A DNA stretch of 64,000 nucleotides from Acytostelium subglobosum LB1 (taxonomy: Eukaryota > Evosea > Eumycetozoa > Acytosteliales > Acytosteliaceae), in NCBI RefSeq assembly GCF_000787575.1, contig NW_012236525.1, forward strand, positions 15,686 to 79,685, written 5' to 3'. The position numbers and the translations under genes are program-made. Positions 1 to 12,109 of this stretch are shown here, one piece after another (position 1 is the first letter of the stretch; each line of letters opens with the position of its first letter). Below the pieces are notes generated by a model. That model was not told the DNA's origin. It made no database searches and saw only the letters and a program-made list of their open reading frames with translations.

Positions 1-94
1 AAAGTTGGAAGTTGTGCTATTTTGAGAACATTGTTGTTAGTCACTCAAACAAATACAATGTACATCATGTACAATAGCAATGTATGTAACTTAC

Positions 95-638
95 AAGAAG
101 TGATGCCCAGTTTGCTCATATACTCATTCCAATCTTTGTCAGGTATAGTTGCTGATCCTTGACCCTTAAAGAGATCGATTAATGTGTCCGGTGATGGCTT
201 TGGCATCATGTTTGCGCAAGCCATCGTAGCGAGTCTATAGGCTAGCTCAAGCATATCATTGTAGTACACTTCATCGCTTAGGAGCCTGGCCATTGTTGCT
301 TGCAATGGCTCGTCATGCAACACATCCAACTCGCCTGTCAGTGGATCGCAAACAGGACACGCTTCTCTATCTAATCCTTGACTGTTACAAACGTGCTTCT
401 TCTCACGTAAGTGTCGATTTAACTCCTTTGACGTCGTGAACTCTGCTTCACACCACGTGTGCAGACACTGATACTCCTTCGCCTGCCTATTGAAGTGCCC
501 ACAGGATAGACTGCAAGCAACAGCGTCGCATTTGGGATGACTCTTGTTCTCGTGATTAGACAACGCACTGGCTGACGAGTATTTGAGTGGCGCTCCAATC
601 CAGCCACCACAATGATGGTGGCGGCAAACGAACGCCAT
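95..638 (-). CDS. C2H2 zinc-finger protein, 5' exon (partial)
   Basis: First exon of a gene that runs off the left edge. The ATG at 638 opens a protein beginning MAFVCRHHHCGGW. Two zinc-finger-like modules follow: C-x4-C with H-x5-H near residues 5-35, and a clearer one (YQCLHTWCEAEF...HLREKKHVC) near residues 60-90. A CPVCDP motif comes next, then a helical, non-repetitive stretch. A canonical GTAAGT donor lies at 94-89, so the exon ends at 95 and the rest of the gene is outside the window. The frame stays open upstream of the ATG only because a (CT)n tract reads as Arg-Glu, so I start at 638. Function unknown; nucleic-acid binding is plausible from the fingers alone. Confidence 0.7.
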
Positions 639-650
639 ATATATATATTG

Positions 651-676
651 CTCTCTCTCTCTCTCTCTCTCTCTCT
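651..676. repeat. (CT)13 microsatellite
   Basis: A perfect CT dinucleotide tract, followed by a looser TCTATC run to about 698. It lies 13 bp upstream of the zinc-finger gene start codon, so on that gene's strand it is a GA-rich leader or promoter tract. Confidence 0.9.
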
Positions 677-989
677 TTTTATCTCTATCTCTATCTATGA
701 AGTTCAACAAAATTAATTGATCAAATGCACACCGGTGGGCTTTTGATGAATTAAATTGGTCTTGGCGTAACGTTTCATGCCATGCCAAGTCAAGAGAGAA
801 ACATGCAAAATACAAAGGGTGGTCATTCAGTTCATCATCAAATTTGTTGGGGAATGAATGAAGATTCCGGTCATCTTGAGGTCGAGACACAAAGTGAATT
901 TCAAATTATTGCACCCTCAAGTCATTCAATGAAGTTTGAACGCATGAAAGAGCAAAGGAGAAAGAGATAAATAAATACATATAAATACA

Positions 990-1662
990 ATGGCAGATGC
1001 AGATGATGATATAGCTGTTGAACAACAGCAACAGTCGTCACCACCACAACAACAGATGAACACTTCAAGTGGCAGTGTGCCGCAGACACCTACCTCACCA
1101 ACATTGCAACCATCTTCAACAACAACAACAACAACATCATCTACACCAACAAGCGAGAAGAAAGACTCAGGTATGTATAGTAAACAGGTCTATCAGTCAG
1201 TCAGTCGATTATTACATTATACTTACGCACTGTGAACAGTGATTATATACTTTAAGAACGCTGGTAGTGCACCAGCATTGAAACAGAAGAAGTTCAAGCT
1301 GCAGGCTACACTATCATTCCAACATGTGATCGACAATCTACGTAAACAACTGAAACTCAAGTCATCTGAACCTTTAGTATGTATATAATATGTATCAAGT
1401 ATCCCAATCAATAGTCACTAACTTGCTATCATTCTCAATCAATAACAATCAATCAATCATTCAGTTCTTATTCGTGAATCAAATATTCCAACCATCACCA
1501 GATGAGTGTCTTGGAGACCTGTTTAAGGTAAATTAGCAACATCATACGCATGCATAGTCAGGCGTGACCTGAGACTAATCAACCTTACAAACAACCATAC
1601 AGTGCTTCAGTGTCAATGATCAACTGGTTATAAACTATTCAAGTGCACCAGCCTGGGGATAA
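990..1662 (+). CDS. atg12: ATG12 ubiquitin-like autophagy protein
   Basis: Ubiquitin-like modifier that is conjugated to ATG5; the conjugate promotes ATG8 lipidation on the forming autophagosome. Four exons join in frame: 990-1170, 1240-1376, 1465-1527 and 1603-1662, giving 146 aa. The first 60 residues are a low-complexity Gln/Ser/Thr/Pro tail. The ubiquitin fold then starts at VIIYFKNAGSAPALKQKKF and continues through DNLRKQLK, LFLFVNQIFQPSPDE and LGDLFKCF. It ends in VINYSSAPAWG, the Trp-Gly terminus that E1 (ATG7) and E2 (ATG10) enzymes need in this family. Donors are GTATGT or GTAAAT and acceptors are CAG. Both the fold signature and the C-terminal Gly are intact, so it should be functional. 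Confidence 0.96.
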
Positions 1663-2187
1663 TCAATCAATCAATCGATCAACCAATCGATCAATCCTCT
1701 CTCCAGGAGATATATATATACATATTATATAACAAACCAAACCATGCATGGCCACTCAAATCACACAACGATTACTCAATCAATCGCCAAAGGTGTCCTC
1801 CAAGGCACATCAATGATCCAACAAACCCAACAACAATGCGACCCTCCAGGTTTAACCGATCGTGTATTAAATATCAATATCCATTTTGTCTGTATCCCTT
1901 GTCCCTCTATCATTCATTCATTCATGTTCAATCAATCAATCAATCTTGGTCAATGTCGTTTGACTTTGAATAACGTTACTCCAAAGTCTGACACACACTG
2001 AATAGATCGTCGTTGTTTCTGTGAGGATTATATTAATTTTAATAAAATGAATTTTGAGGATGAGGGGGATCACGATTCTCTCTCGTTCCGTCACAGACCA
2101 CCAACACACAAAGTCTTGCCAGTTGCTTTTAAACTCTTCAGGTTCACATACTATCTTCACTACAATAGTACTTTTTACTTCTTCATA
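1663..2187. other. Intergenic, ATG12 3' flank and eEF1-gamma promoter
   Basis: AT-rich spacer with many ATCAATCA tracts and a TATATATATA stretch near 1712. No convincing gene seen. The eEF1-gamma promoter must lie here. Confidence 0.6.
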
Positions 2188-3588
2188 ATGTCTGTTGTAA
2201 GTATTGACTACTGCATGCTGATGATGCGCGATTCAATGAAGCAACGCCAATGTCTACTACTACTTCGATAGGTAGTAAGACATGTGGCGAACACAAAATG
2301 ACAGGTCATGATAAACTAACATTCATTCATTCAATGATTCATTTAGTCCATCATCACCTACCCAAGCAACCCACGTGCTTGCAAGTCATTGATTGCCGCC
2401 AAGTACACTGGCGTCAACATTGAGATCCCCAACGTCGATCTCTCTCAGCTTGCCACCAACAAGCCAGTCGAGCTGATGAACGCCAACCCATTCGGAAAGG
2501 TCCCAGCCGCCATGACCCCACAGGGCCCACTGTTCGAGTCCAACTCCATCGCCAGATACGTTGCTCGTCAGGGTGGTAACAAGATCTACGGAAACGACGC
2601 CTACGAGGCCTCCGTCATCGACCAATGGTTGGACTTCTCCTCCAACGAGATTGAGTCTGCCGCCGTTGCATGGCTCTACCCAATCCTCGGCTACGGTCAG
2701 TTCAACGCCAAGGAGACCCAGAAGGCCAAGGACAACATCAAGAAGACCTTGACCACCCTCAACACCCACCTCCAGTCCCGCTCTTTCCTCTGCGGTGCCC
2801 GCGTCACCCTTGCTGACATCGTCGTCACCTGCTCGTTGCTCGGATTCTACAAGATGGTGTTCGACCCATCCTACAGATCCACTTTCCCCAACGTCAACCG
2901 TTGGTTCACCACCTGTGTCAACCAGCCAAACTTCAAGGCCGTCCTCGGAGAGGTCGCCCTCGCTGCCACCATGATGGAGCCAAAGAAGGAGGAGAAGGCT
3001 GCCCCAGCCCCAAAGCCCGCTGCCCCAAAGAAGGAGGAGAAGCCAGCTGCCCCAAAGGAGGAGAACCTCGATGACGAGGAGGAGGAGAAGCCAAGAAAGG
3101 TCAACCCACTCAGCTTGCTCCCACCATCCAAGTTCAACTTGGAGGAGTGGAAGAGAATGTACTCCAACAACGAGACCCGTCCAGTCGCCCTTCCATGGTT
3201 CTGGGAGAACTACGATGCTGAGGGATTCAGCGTCTACCTGTGCACCTACAAGTACGCCAGCGAGCTCGGCCAGGTCTTCATGACCAGCAACTTGATCGGA
3301 GGTTTCTTCCAGCGTCTCGAGACCCTCCACAAGTACGCCTTTGCCTCCATGATCATCTCTGGTGACCAGGAGAAGACCCCAGTTGCCAACCAGGAGGTCA
3401 CCGGTATCTGGATCTTCAGAGGAAAGGGACTCCCAGCCGACATGGTCGACTGTGATGACCATCTCGTCTACGACTGGAAGGAGTTGGATGTCTCTGTCCC
3501 AGAGAACCACACCCTCATCGACGACTACTTCGCCTGGGATGGTGCTCTCGGTGGTCGCAAGTTCATCTCTGGAAAGCTCTACAAGTAA
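2188..3588 (+). CDS. eef1g: Translation elongation factor eEF1B gamma subunit
   Basis: Structural subunit of the eEF1B nucleotide-exchange complex that reloads eEF1A with GTP. A tiny first exon (2188-2196, ATG TCT GTT) is joined over a GTAAGT intron to 2347-3588, giving MSVSIITYPSNPRACKSLIA and 416 aa in all, close to the family's usual 420-440. Order: GST N-terminal thioredoxin-like fold (about 1-85, with NPFGKVPA and SNSIARYVA), GST C-terminal helices (about 90-210), a Lys/Glu/Ala/Pro linker (about 215-260), then the EF1G C-terminal domain (SLLPPSKFNLEEWKR through the Lys-Leu-Tyr-Lys end). Third codon positions are overwhelmingly C or G (GCC, AAC, AAG), unlike neighbouring genes, as expected of a very highly expressed gene. 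It converges with the potassium-channel gene. Confidence 0.97.
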
Positions 3589-3666
3589 ACATCTTTGTAG
3601 TTGTACTCGTCGTCTAGCCTAACTAGTTCAACAAGTTACCAAACCTTCCAAAGCTTTATAAATAGA

Positions 3667-3686
3667 GTAATAAACTAGTTTATTAC
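3667..3686. terminator. Palindromic poly(A) signal shared by convergent genes
   Basis: A perfect 20-bp palindrome (GTAATAAACT and its complement) lies 79 bp after the eEF1-gamma stop and 215 bp after the channel stop on the other strand. Each arm contains AATAAA, so both strands read a consensus polyadenylation hexamer from the same 20 bp. Its use as the cleavage signal for both genes is inference. Confidence 0.55.
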
Positions 3687-3900
3687 TTATAACCTGTATT
3701 ACAATGAGTTGTATATGATGTTATGTGGATGGCTTAGACATTTAGACCAAGTCTTCAATGACAGTAGAGCCACGATCAATCATCTTGATCGTTTGTTTGT
3801 TTGTTTTATTAGGGATGGTTGATGGATGGTATGGGAAGGGAAGGATGGAGGGCTGAATGGCTGGAAGATGGAACGGTGAGGAAGACAGACGGATGTCTGA

Positions 3901-6900
3901 TTATAATGGTTGGGTTGAGAATGCAATCATTCTATCATTCTCATGTAAAATGGTTGTTGGATGTGGACAGGTGTAGACATAGGGCATAGGTGCGCCCATC
4001 GGTTCCTTCGACCTAAACAGTCCAACAATAAGTATGTTCTGTTGCAAAAGATAGTTCTTGACAAGCTCACCAAAGTTTCTCTCCTACATTTTTTGATTGA
4101 TTGACGAGGCAACAAGTTAGCAAAGTCTGATGGGATGGTGAGGTCAGACAAACAACTTACATGATATGACTGTGGAATGGGCAGAAGCTGTGAGTAACAC
4201 TTGGACTCCTCGTTGGTCATTAGGTTGTTGAGTCCAAGGACGTGATGGTTCTGGTAGAGTCCATTGACACCAAACGCCAACTCTTTGGCAACGGTGGTGA
4301 TGTCTTCGTTGTAGTGTGCCTGCACCATTAGACTGTCGAGCACGGCGTATGTGTTGACGCAGCCGTTTGCAAAGTTTGGCGTTTGGAAGTAGTCGGGCTT
4401 GATGTCACGGTTCTTGTTGGCCTGGAGGTAGGTCTGCAGCTTGCTGGCGCCACCACGCACCATGTCCTTCTCGAGGAAGCGGATGTTGGGCTCGTGTAGC
4501 AGCTCGGTGATGATCTTGGCCGAGCTGTTGACCTTGGCAATGTCAACGTACGACATCAGTGTGAACGAGTCGATCTGAGTCTGGTCACACTTCTCGTACG
4601 GGTTGGAGGTGATGATGATGGTTTCGGCATTCTTGGCGCCGCACTTGTTCAGGTCCGACTGGTTGGACGCCGTTCCCTTGATATAGGCGATCAGTGGCAG
4701 CTGCTTGGTCGTGTCGAACCACGACTCGCCGCCCTCTGGCTCCTCTTTGTACAGCACGACAATGGGCTGGATGCGGCCCTTGGTTGTCTTGGACGTGAGA
4801 GACGTCACGTAGGGCAATCGAATGTGATGAATGAGCAGCTCCAATCCCTTCAGCGACTTGGTAACGATGAGCAAGTGCTTCTTCATCTGTTTGGCGCCGT
4901 CCTGATTGTACTTTCCATGCAATGTGAATGTCAACAATGAATGTTTGTCGATGATAAACTTAATCCTCTCGTGTATCTTCTCCTGTTTGTTTGTTCGTGG
5001 TTGGGTAGGGCATGGGGTCAGTAGCCAGCATACGCGTGTGGCAAGGATGTAACTTACAATGTGAGGATCGTTGGTCTTTTGTGAAGAGAGGTCACTTAGG
5101 AAGGCAATCCAGTCACCTCCATACTCTGCAATGCACAGGTTCTTGATGAGGTCTTTGGGCGTCAACTCATCCTCCACCTCCTCTCTGAGCTCAAAGATGC
5201 CTTGCTTGTCCAACTCTGCAATGCGCTTCTGGAGAATAATGGCAGGCTTGGGCTTCTTGGATCGCGACGTGTCTCGGATGAACGATCGCAGTGACTCGTT
5301 GATGATCTGGTCCTGTTCCTGATGGTCGTCCTCGTCGACAAGCAGCTCGAGGTCGGGCGCCGCTAGACGATTCAAGAATCGGCCAACTCGTCTGGTGAAT
5401 GTGTTCTCGTTGATCTCGCTTCGCATCTCTTTGGCCTCTGTCGTCGTCTTTAGTACATTATGAGAGATGAGCACCATTGTCATTGATTGGGACATGATCG
5501 TGGTGCCAGGTGGGTTCAAGTAGAACCTTCCCTTTATCTCGCTCGAGTCCTTTGGTATGAACAGTCCAATGAGCATACAAGCACTTCCAAAGTACAATGA
5601 CAGTATCACATCAGTCAGAGCAAGTCCAACAAGGAAGTCTGGTACCTTGATAGTGAATATAGAGTTGTTACATCCATAGTCTAATCATTGGGAATGAGTG
5701 TAAGTGATTGATTGATTGATCGATTGATTGATTGAGTGATGGACTTACAATATTCAGTTAGCCACTTGACTTGGACAATGCTGGGGATGATACGTGAGGT
5801 GAAGAGATTGGCAAAGAATACGTTGTAGCCTGGACAAATGATGGATTGTGCCAGCATTGCTCCTCTGAACTCCTCCATGCACATTGTTCCACGGAGGAAT
5901 GTTGCCTTGTTCTGTGGAAGTGGAGTGACGATTGATTGATTGAATGTTAGTGGATGGAATAGTTCCATGTGCTCCTGGAAATGCATACCTTGTTCTTGGA
6001 CGAGATTAGGTTGGAGTAGATGTTGAGATTCTTGTTCAAACTCCTGACGGCGTAGGAGCAGAGTATGTTGTCTGTGTCACCTTGTATTTGCCAGGAGGGT
6101 GGTGTGGCAATGAAGCATGAGTCGGCCTTGGTCAGCTTGGTCCTGTCCAGATCCTGCTCAAACAATGGTGAGCCCTGCAAATAGATCAGACGCTTCTTAT
6201 AGAATGGATTCAGAAGCAGTGACTTGAGCTTGTCATCTGGTGGGTTGGGGCAGAGTAGCACAATCTCCTTCTTTAGTCTACCATGTCGTTCATGATAGAA
6301 CTCGGCCAAGAAGTCGACAAAGTGAGTGAATGAGAAGTCGCCACAATAGAACACGTGTCCAGATACTCCAGTCGATGACAGGTTCCTCATGAATGCTGTT
6401 GTTGTAGTTGTTGTTGTGGAGTGTTAGTCAGGTGATCGGCGACATGATGATGAGGATGAGGACACGTACGAGAGTCTTGTTGTAACTTCTCCATGAGTTT
6501 GGACACGTGATAGGGTATCAGAACACCGGCGCCAATCGACAAGGCGAGGGTGATTGTAACTTGTCCCAATGCAGTGGTTGGGTAAATGTCTCCATAACCA
6601 ACTGTTGCCAATGTGACTACAAGGAAGTATACTGTCTGATGGAACTGAAGTGGTTTGTTACTGCCTGGATTGGCTATAATATATTGGTTAGTCATTGCTA
6701 CATGGTCCACGCGATACCATTGAAGACTGGACAAAGACTACATACTCTCAATGTTCATGTAGAATCCAGCCAGGACAATGATAAATGTAAAGACTACAAT
6801 GAATGCTTTGAATGTGTACTTGGCAACCTCTGTCGTTTGGATGAATGAGTTAGTGATTGATTGAATGAATGATTGATTGAATGCACAAGGACATACCATT

Positions 6901-7527
6901 CTTGAAGTAGTGAAGCACTCTGGATAGACGTAGAATGCGTAGTACACGAAGTACTCTTAGGAATTGGAAGGATCGCAATATGTTATGTACGTTGCCCTGA
7001 ACAATATCAATCAGTAGCGGGAATATAGTGATCAAGTCGACGATCGAGAAGAATGAGAATAAGTATCGCAGTCTGTCACATGTGTCATTGATTGATTGAT
7101 TGAACGAGTGTTAGTATGTGGACGATGACGACTCCCATGGCTCGCCAACAACAACATACTTGTCCTTTGAGAGGAAGAAGTCGAGTGCCCAATGCATGCA
7201 GAAGAAGACCATTAGTGAGATCTCAAGTGTGATGTACCAAGTTGGTGGCACCTTGTCCTCGATGTACGTGCCATAGATGAATAGTACGACGGAGAAGACT
7301 GATAGGAACACCTGAGTGAACTCAATCAACTCGCCAAGATGTGTATAGGCCAGATAGATCTCAGCCTTTACACGCAATGACACCTTTAGTTTCTTTCTCT
7401 GATGACTTCTTCTAAATATACGTCCAACTACTATTATCGTCGATGTTATCAATAGAAATGTGAGCAATACAATGCCCAACTTGAGCACATTGCCCCATAT
7501 CTTTGATGGGCCAAGTGGATCTGACAT
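3901..7527 (-). CDS. BK/Slo-type calcium-activated potassium channel alpha subunit
   Basis: Membrane potassium channel of the large-conductance Slo family. About nine exons join in frame: 7527-7160, 7072-6897, 6830-6746, 6673 to about 6472, about 6393-5987, about 5914-5751, about 5685-5057, about 4981-4160 and 4083-3901. An N-terminal membrane helix and further helices are followed by an S4-like segment with regularly spaced Arg (FLRVLRVLRILRLSRVLHYF). The selectivity filter TVGYGD sits between S5 and S6. The RCK1 domain starts at GHVFYCGDFSF and includes the family hallmark MCMEEFRGAMLAQSIICPG. RCK2 starts at KHLLIVTKSLKGLELLIHH and ends with the exon encoding NYLLQQNILIVGLFRSKEP. I see no acidic calcium-bowl run of the animal BK type. 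The last exon lies in a different genomic frame and ends at TAA 3903-3901. Confidence 0.9.
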
Positions 7528-8116
7528 CCTCTATCCTCTATCTAAGTATTAATCTCTCTGGTTCAATATATATATTGTATTGTGTATCCGACCAACCAAC
7601 CTCTGCTGCTGTGATTCGATGTGTTGTTGTTAACTACTACTACTTGCTCGCGCTCTTAAGCTCGCTCAATCAATCAACTGAATAAATATTATTAATGTAG
7701 AGTAATACTACAAGTGTTATATGTATATGTGTATATGTGTAGATGTAGATAGTTTGAATAAGTATAGACTATAAGCCGACAGTGACGGGCTTTGATTCGT
7801 GCAGAGCAAGCAATGCTTCAGCTGCAGCCCAGTGTTGTTGCTGCAGTTATCGAGAGAGTGGATGGGGTGTGTGTAGTTTGGGGGGTGCTGACCCTTTCGT
7901 TCACAGTTGCGCAGCTGGTCGATCTCTCTTTGGAACACCTGAGGTGCTTGATTTTTTCGTGTTTGTTTGGGTTCACCTGAGCTTGGTGCTGAGTTGGGGA
8001 GATTGGATTCCAAGTCTATCCATTCATACATACATATAAAGATAGATGATATACATTTATTATTACTTTGGAAGAGTTGTATTCATTCGTCGTCAGTATC
8101 AGTACGATGTTGTTGA
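7528..8116. other. Intergenic, potassium-channel 5' flank
   Basis: Spacer between two minus-strand genes, containing the channel promoter and the 3' flank of the kinase gene. A GC-richer patch at about 7780-8010 stays open in several frames, but I see no splice signals or familiar protein. No gene called. Confidence 0.5.
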
Positions 8117-9965
8117 TCAATCACTCTCTTCTTCATCTTCATCCTCAGCAACATCATCTCTTCGCTCCTTCTTGAATGCTTGGTAAAGGTTTCCATCATC
8201 ATCTCTGTCATTGCCTTCACTTAATGCCTGTTGTTGGTGTGGAGAAGAGTTAGTTAGTTAGTTATAACTTGTGTTGATCAATCAATCAAACTAATGAACA
8301 TACTCTCTTGGCTTTGGTGTTCTTTTGAGAAACGGCTACTGAGGGTGCGGCAGCGGCGGGTGCAGGTGCGTCGCCTGAAGGTACTTGTTGAGCATGTGTT
8401 TGAGGTACTTGTGCTTGAGCTAGGTCGTCTTCAGGCTTTGAATCTGTCTCTTTCTCCATCGATATGTCATTGTCATTATCAGGCTTGGCTGGTGTAGCTG
8501 CTATTGCCACAGCCACTGCCGCTGTTGATGTCGATGAAGTGGTGGTAGTAGTGGAATCATCATCCACTTGCTCCGATGAAGTGTCCTTTGTGTTGTTGAT
8601 CTTATCCAGATCATCGACATGATTGGTGAACCAGGGATGATCGAGTGTCTGCTCGATGGTCAGACGCTTATCTGCATCGACCACGATCAGCTTCATAATG
8701 AGGTCCTTGGCCTCCAGCGATATGTTGTCCCAATAGGGCGAGGGGAATGAGAAGCCGCCCTTCTTCACACGATCAAAGAAGTCCTTGTCCGATGGGTTGC
8801 CAAAGGGTGGGAAGCCACACAATATGATGTAGGCGATGACGCCAATGCTCCACAGGTCCACAGTCTTGCGATAGCCCTCCTTCTCGCCCTTGGTCAACAC
8901 CTCTGGCGCCACATACTGTGGCGTTCCACACATTGTCTGCATGAAGCTGCCTTGGTCCAACGCTCGACTCAGGCCAAAGTCTGAGATCTTGACATGGAAC
9001 GAGTCTGGCTTGGCCAGCAATATGTTCTCGGGCTTCAAGTCACGATGGGCAATGCCCTTCTGATGAAGATACTTAACCGCGCTACATATCTGGCGCATGA
9101 TATATCTGCACACGTCCTCTGGGAAGTTAGTCTCTGCGACGATCTTGTCAAACAGCTCGCCTCCAGTGATGCTGTTATCGCATGATTGGGATGGGTCCAG
9201 GGGTGGGGTCAGTCGCGAGTCCAAGATGGGCTACGCCTAGGCCATGGCCCAAGCCCACGAGGCATGACAGGACACTTACAGCTCGAGCACTAGATAGAGA
9301 TACTTGCGAGTCTCAAAGACCTCTTTGATACCGACGATGTTCTCATTGGCCACTTTGCTTAGGATGTTGACTTCGTCCATGAGTGCATCCTTGCGCTTTG
9401 ATGTCATGGACATCTTCTTCTTGTCGATCACCTTGATTGCGTATCGCTCGCCCGTCTGTCTATTCACGGCCAGACGCACGGTGGCAAAGTTGCCCGTGCC
9501 CAGCACATCTCGCATGTCATAGGCCTCTTGGGGACCGCCCTGTTCGATCTCGCCAGCCTCTTCGCCGCAGTCCTGATAGATGAATGCGATGCGCTCCTCA
9601 GCGCGCTTGGGGATGATGCCCACTTCGCAGCCATTGTTGATCAGGATCTTGCTGTTCTTGCCCAGCAGCTCGTTGTTGTAGAACGTGCCGTTGGTGCTGG
9701 TGTCCTCGAGGAAGACGATGTTCTGCTTGGCGGTGGGGTCGCGGAACACCTTGCAGTGGCGACCGCTCACCGTCGGCAGATTGTATGTGACCTGGCACAG
9801 CGCGGGCGTCCTTCCAAAGATCACCGTATTCTGTCTCAGCTCGATCGATGGATACTTTGGATTGAGTGACACCATCCTGCCCCACAGCGGTCCATCACCG
9901 ACCTGAATATATCCATTGCTGTCCACTACTTGTGTTGGTGCCTGTGCTTGTGCTTGATCAGCCAT
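8117..9965 (-). CDS. FHA-domain Ser/Thr protein kinase (Chk2/Rad53-like, dictyostelid Fhk family)
   Basis: Serine/threonine kinase with an N-terminal phosphopeptide-binding FHA domain. Three exons, 9965-9280, 9171-8304 and 8227-8117, join in frame to 554 aa. FHA domain at about residues 30-120: FGRTP, SGRHCKV and STNGTF are the conserved phospho-threonine-binding loops. Kinase domain at about 150-420: LGTGNFATVRL glycine loop, AIKVIDKK catalytic lysine, HRDLKPENILL catalytic loop, DFGLSRA, the activation-segment end CGTPQYVAPEV, then DLWSIGVIAY and HPWF. The tail is Ser/Thr/Ala-rich and ends in an acidic DEDEEESD stretch encoded by exon 3. Checkpoint or stress signalling is inferred from the Chk2-type layout. 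D. discoideum has several Fhk paralogues and I cannot say which one this matches. Confidence 0.94.
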
Positions 9966-10220
9966 TGTTGTTTGATTAGTTATATATATGTATTATATGT
10001 ATGATTGGTTAATTGAACTAATTGATTGATAGTGTGACCGTTATGATGCCTGATCATGAGGCTTCGAAGAAGATTTTGACGCAAAATGATCAGTTTTTGA
10101 TTGGAACTATCCCACCCCAACAAACACTCGAACAATCAGATATGTTGAGATCTATCTGATCACAATCAGATTGATGATGATGTATACATTTACAGAATAG
10201 TCAGTTGGTAGACAGACTAT

Positions 10221-12109
10221 TTATTGGATGTCGGATCGCTGTGCCTTCCTTGGCTCCCTTCTGAGGGACTCGCGATGCAGGTCGGCAAGCGTCATGTCAA
10301 GACTCTGTCCTTTCAGATCGCTCTTTATGTTCAACAAGAACTCCTGTATCTGATGCACGGGCTGTATGTTGTAGGACATCTGCTGGTACTGCTGCACCAA
10401 CGAGATCACCTTGAACATCAAGGTCCTCTTTGTGAAATTGATCAGGTCCACCTTGCGATTGGGCGCCACCTCCAGATTGAGCAGGTCAGGGTTCTCTTCG
10501 ATAAACGTGAGATCAGTGAGATGCACACCGAGGTATGGCATCAGTGGAGGCGAGGCGCATTCTAGACGCGTGCGGTAGTTCTTGAACGAACTCTCTGAGT
10601 TCATGATCTTCTCGAGCTCGGCGTACATCTTGTGCGTCTGCGCCGACAGCTCCTCGCGCGTGTACTTTAGACGGTAGACCGACGAGAAGCTGAGTCCAGC
10701 CACGATGGCCATCAGTGAGTTGAAGTTGTTCATGTTCATGAGATGGAAGGCGATCTTGATGAAGCGTGTCATCATCCTGGCACGCGCCTTGACCTTGGGC
10801 GTCTGGATGATCATCGTGGCCACCCACATCGACACGCTGTTGAAACGGTCGATCATACGCAGTACGTTGGGCGCGCGATGCTTCAACTTGGCCTTGTTCC
10901 ACGACTGATTGAGCAACTCGGGAGGCTTGATCTTCTTGAACATCTCAAACTCGATCAGTGTCATCTGTCGGGCGATCTCCTCCTCTTCAATATCGTATAT
11001 CATCAGGTTCTGCGAGAAGATGTTGCGCGGCACGATAGGCTCGGGTGTCTTGTCGTTGAATATCAGCTTGCTGCTGGGCATCTGCTTCTCCACCTTGTTG
11101 AGCGACTTTGTCAGCGCCGACGAGGGCAGCGGATGCTTGATCTGAATCTGTTCGATGAAGCCTCGCAGCACCTGAATCAGCTTGTCGTCAAAGTCCGAGT
11201 AGTATTCGTCCAGCCATCGCTTGACGACGTTGACCACCTTGAGCTGGATGGCCTTGATGGCCACCTCGCCGCTGATCTCCACGCCGTTGGCCTGCTTGAC
11301 GACGTAGTTTGTGACGTTGTAGCGCTGCATCAGCTTGGTCAGCAGCTTCTCGGGCGAGCAGAACGACTGGTAGGTCATGAGGAATGTCTTGAGGAACTGC
11401 AGGTCGACCTTTGACTCGTGCGTCAGTCGCTCCACGAGCTTGTTGAGTGAGGCAAACTTGACGACCTCCTCGTCCTGGTCGTCCTCGGGGTTGCGGATCA
11501 TCTCGATGACGATGTTCTCGGGCGGCTCGTCCCAAATGTTGACGCCGTCGTCCTCGTCCTCGTCGTCCAGCAGACCCATGCCGTACAGCAGGTCCTCGCG
11601 CTCCAATATCTTTTGCTTGCGCTCCTCCTGGCAGAACTCGATGTGTTCCATCGAGAGATCGTATATCCTGTCGGTGTCGCGGAGTGCATTGCGCACGTAT
11701 GTTACCAGTCTGCTCTCGCTGAGCTGGTCGCCTGTTGGCGTGGCCAGCTTGGACTCCTTCTCGAGCGTGAGCTTTGTCTGTTTGAGGCCGTGTGTGGCCA
11801 GATGCTGCAGGATCAACTGTACAATCGCTGTCTTGTCTATCTTTTGCTTGACCTCGGGGCGACCCGGTTGGAACTGTTTTCCAAAAATAATACCTCTATC
11901 CATTGGATTAATCCTCTCGCACAAATCACCAATAGATGGATTATTTCTAATTACATTCCTTCTCCAATCTGATCTATCCACTGCTACCTTTGAGTAAAGT
12001 GCTACATATATATATATTGAGTGTGTAAGTTGATGTTGATTGATTGATTGATTGATTGATTTGGTAACAACATACGCTTTAGGTTATCGATACCATTCAT
12101 AGCCATCAT
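10221..12109 (-). CDS. Ras guanine nucleotide exchange factor with N-terminal LisH motif
   Basis: Catalyses GDP release from Ras-type small GTPases at the plasma membrane. A 34-nt first exon (12109-12076, MMAMNGIDNLK) is spliced across a GTATGT intron to 12001-10221, giving 604 aa. A LisH-like dimerisation motif (IVQLILQHLATHGLKQTK) lies near residue 65. The RasGEF_N domain (VKFASLNKLVERLTHES, FLMTYQSFCSPEKLL) covers about 190-310. The Cdc25-type catalytic domain covers about 355-590, with ARQMTLIEFEMFKKIKP, RMMTRFIKIAFHLMNMNNFN, VAGLSFSSVYRLK and PYLGVHLTDLTFIEENPD. No PH, DEP or DH domain is seen. LisH plus RasGEF is a common layout among the many dictyostelid Gef proteins; the specific orthologue is not determined. 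Confidence 0.94.

Noticed and set aside
2386-3510. Long open reading on the minus strand opposite eEF1-gamma (about 374 codons).
   Set aside because: It is a shadow of strong C/G-ending codon bias on the plus strand; the translation is Val/Leu/Gly-rich with no domain.
6722-6744. Possible 9-nt micro-exon (TCTTCAATG) between S5 and the pore helix of the potassium channel.
   Set aside because: It keeps frame and has AG/GT neighbours, but joining the flanking exons directly over one 70-nt intron also keeps frame and is simpler.
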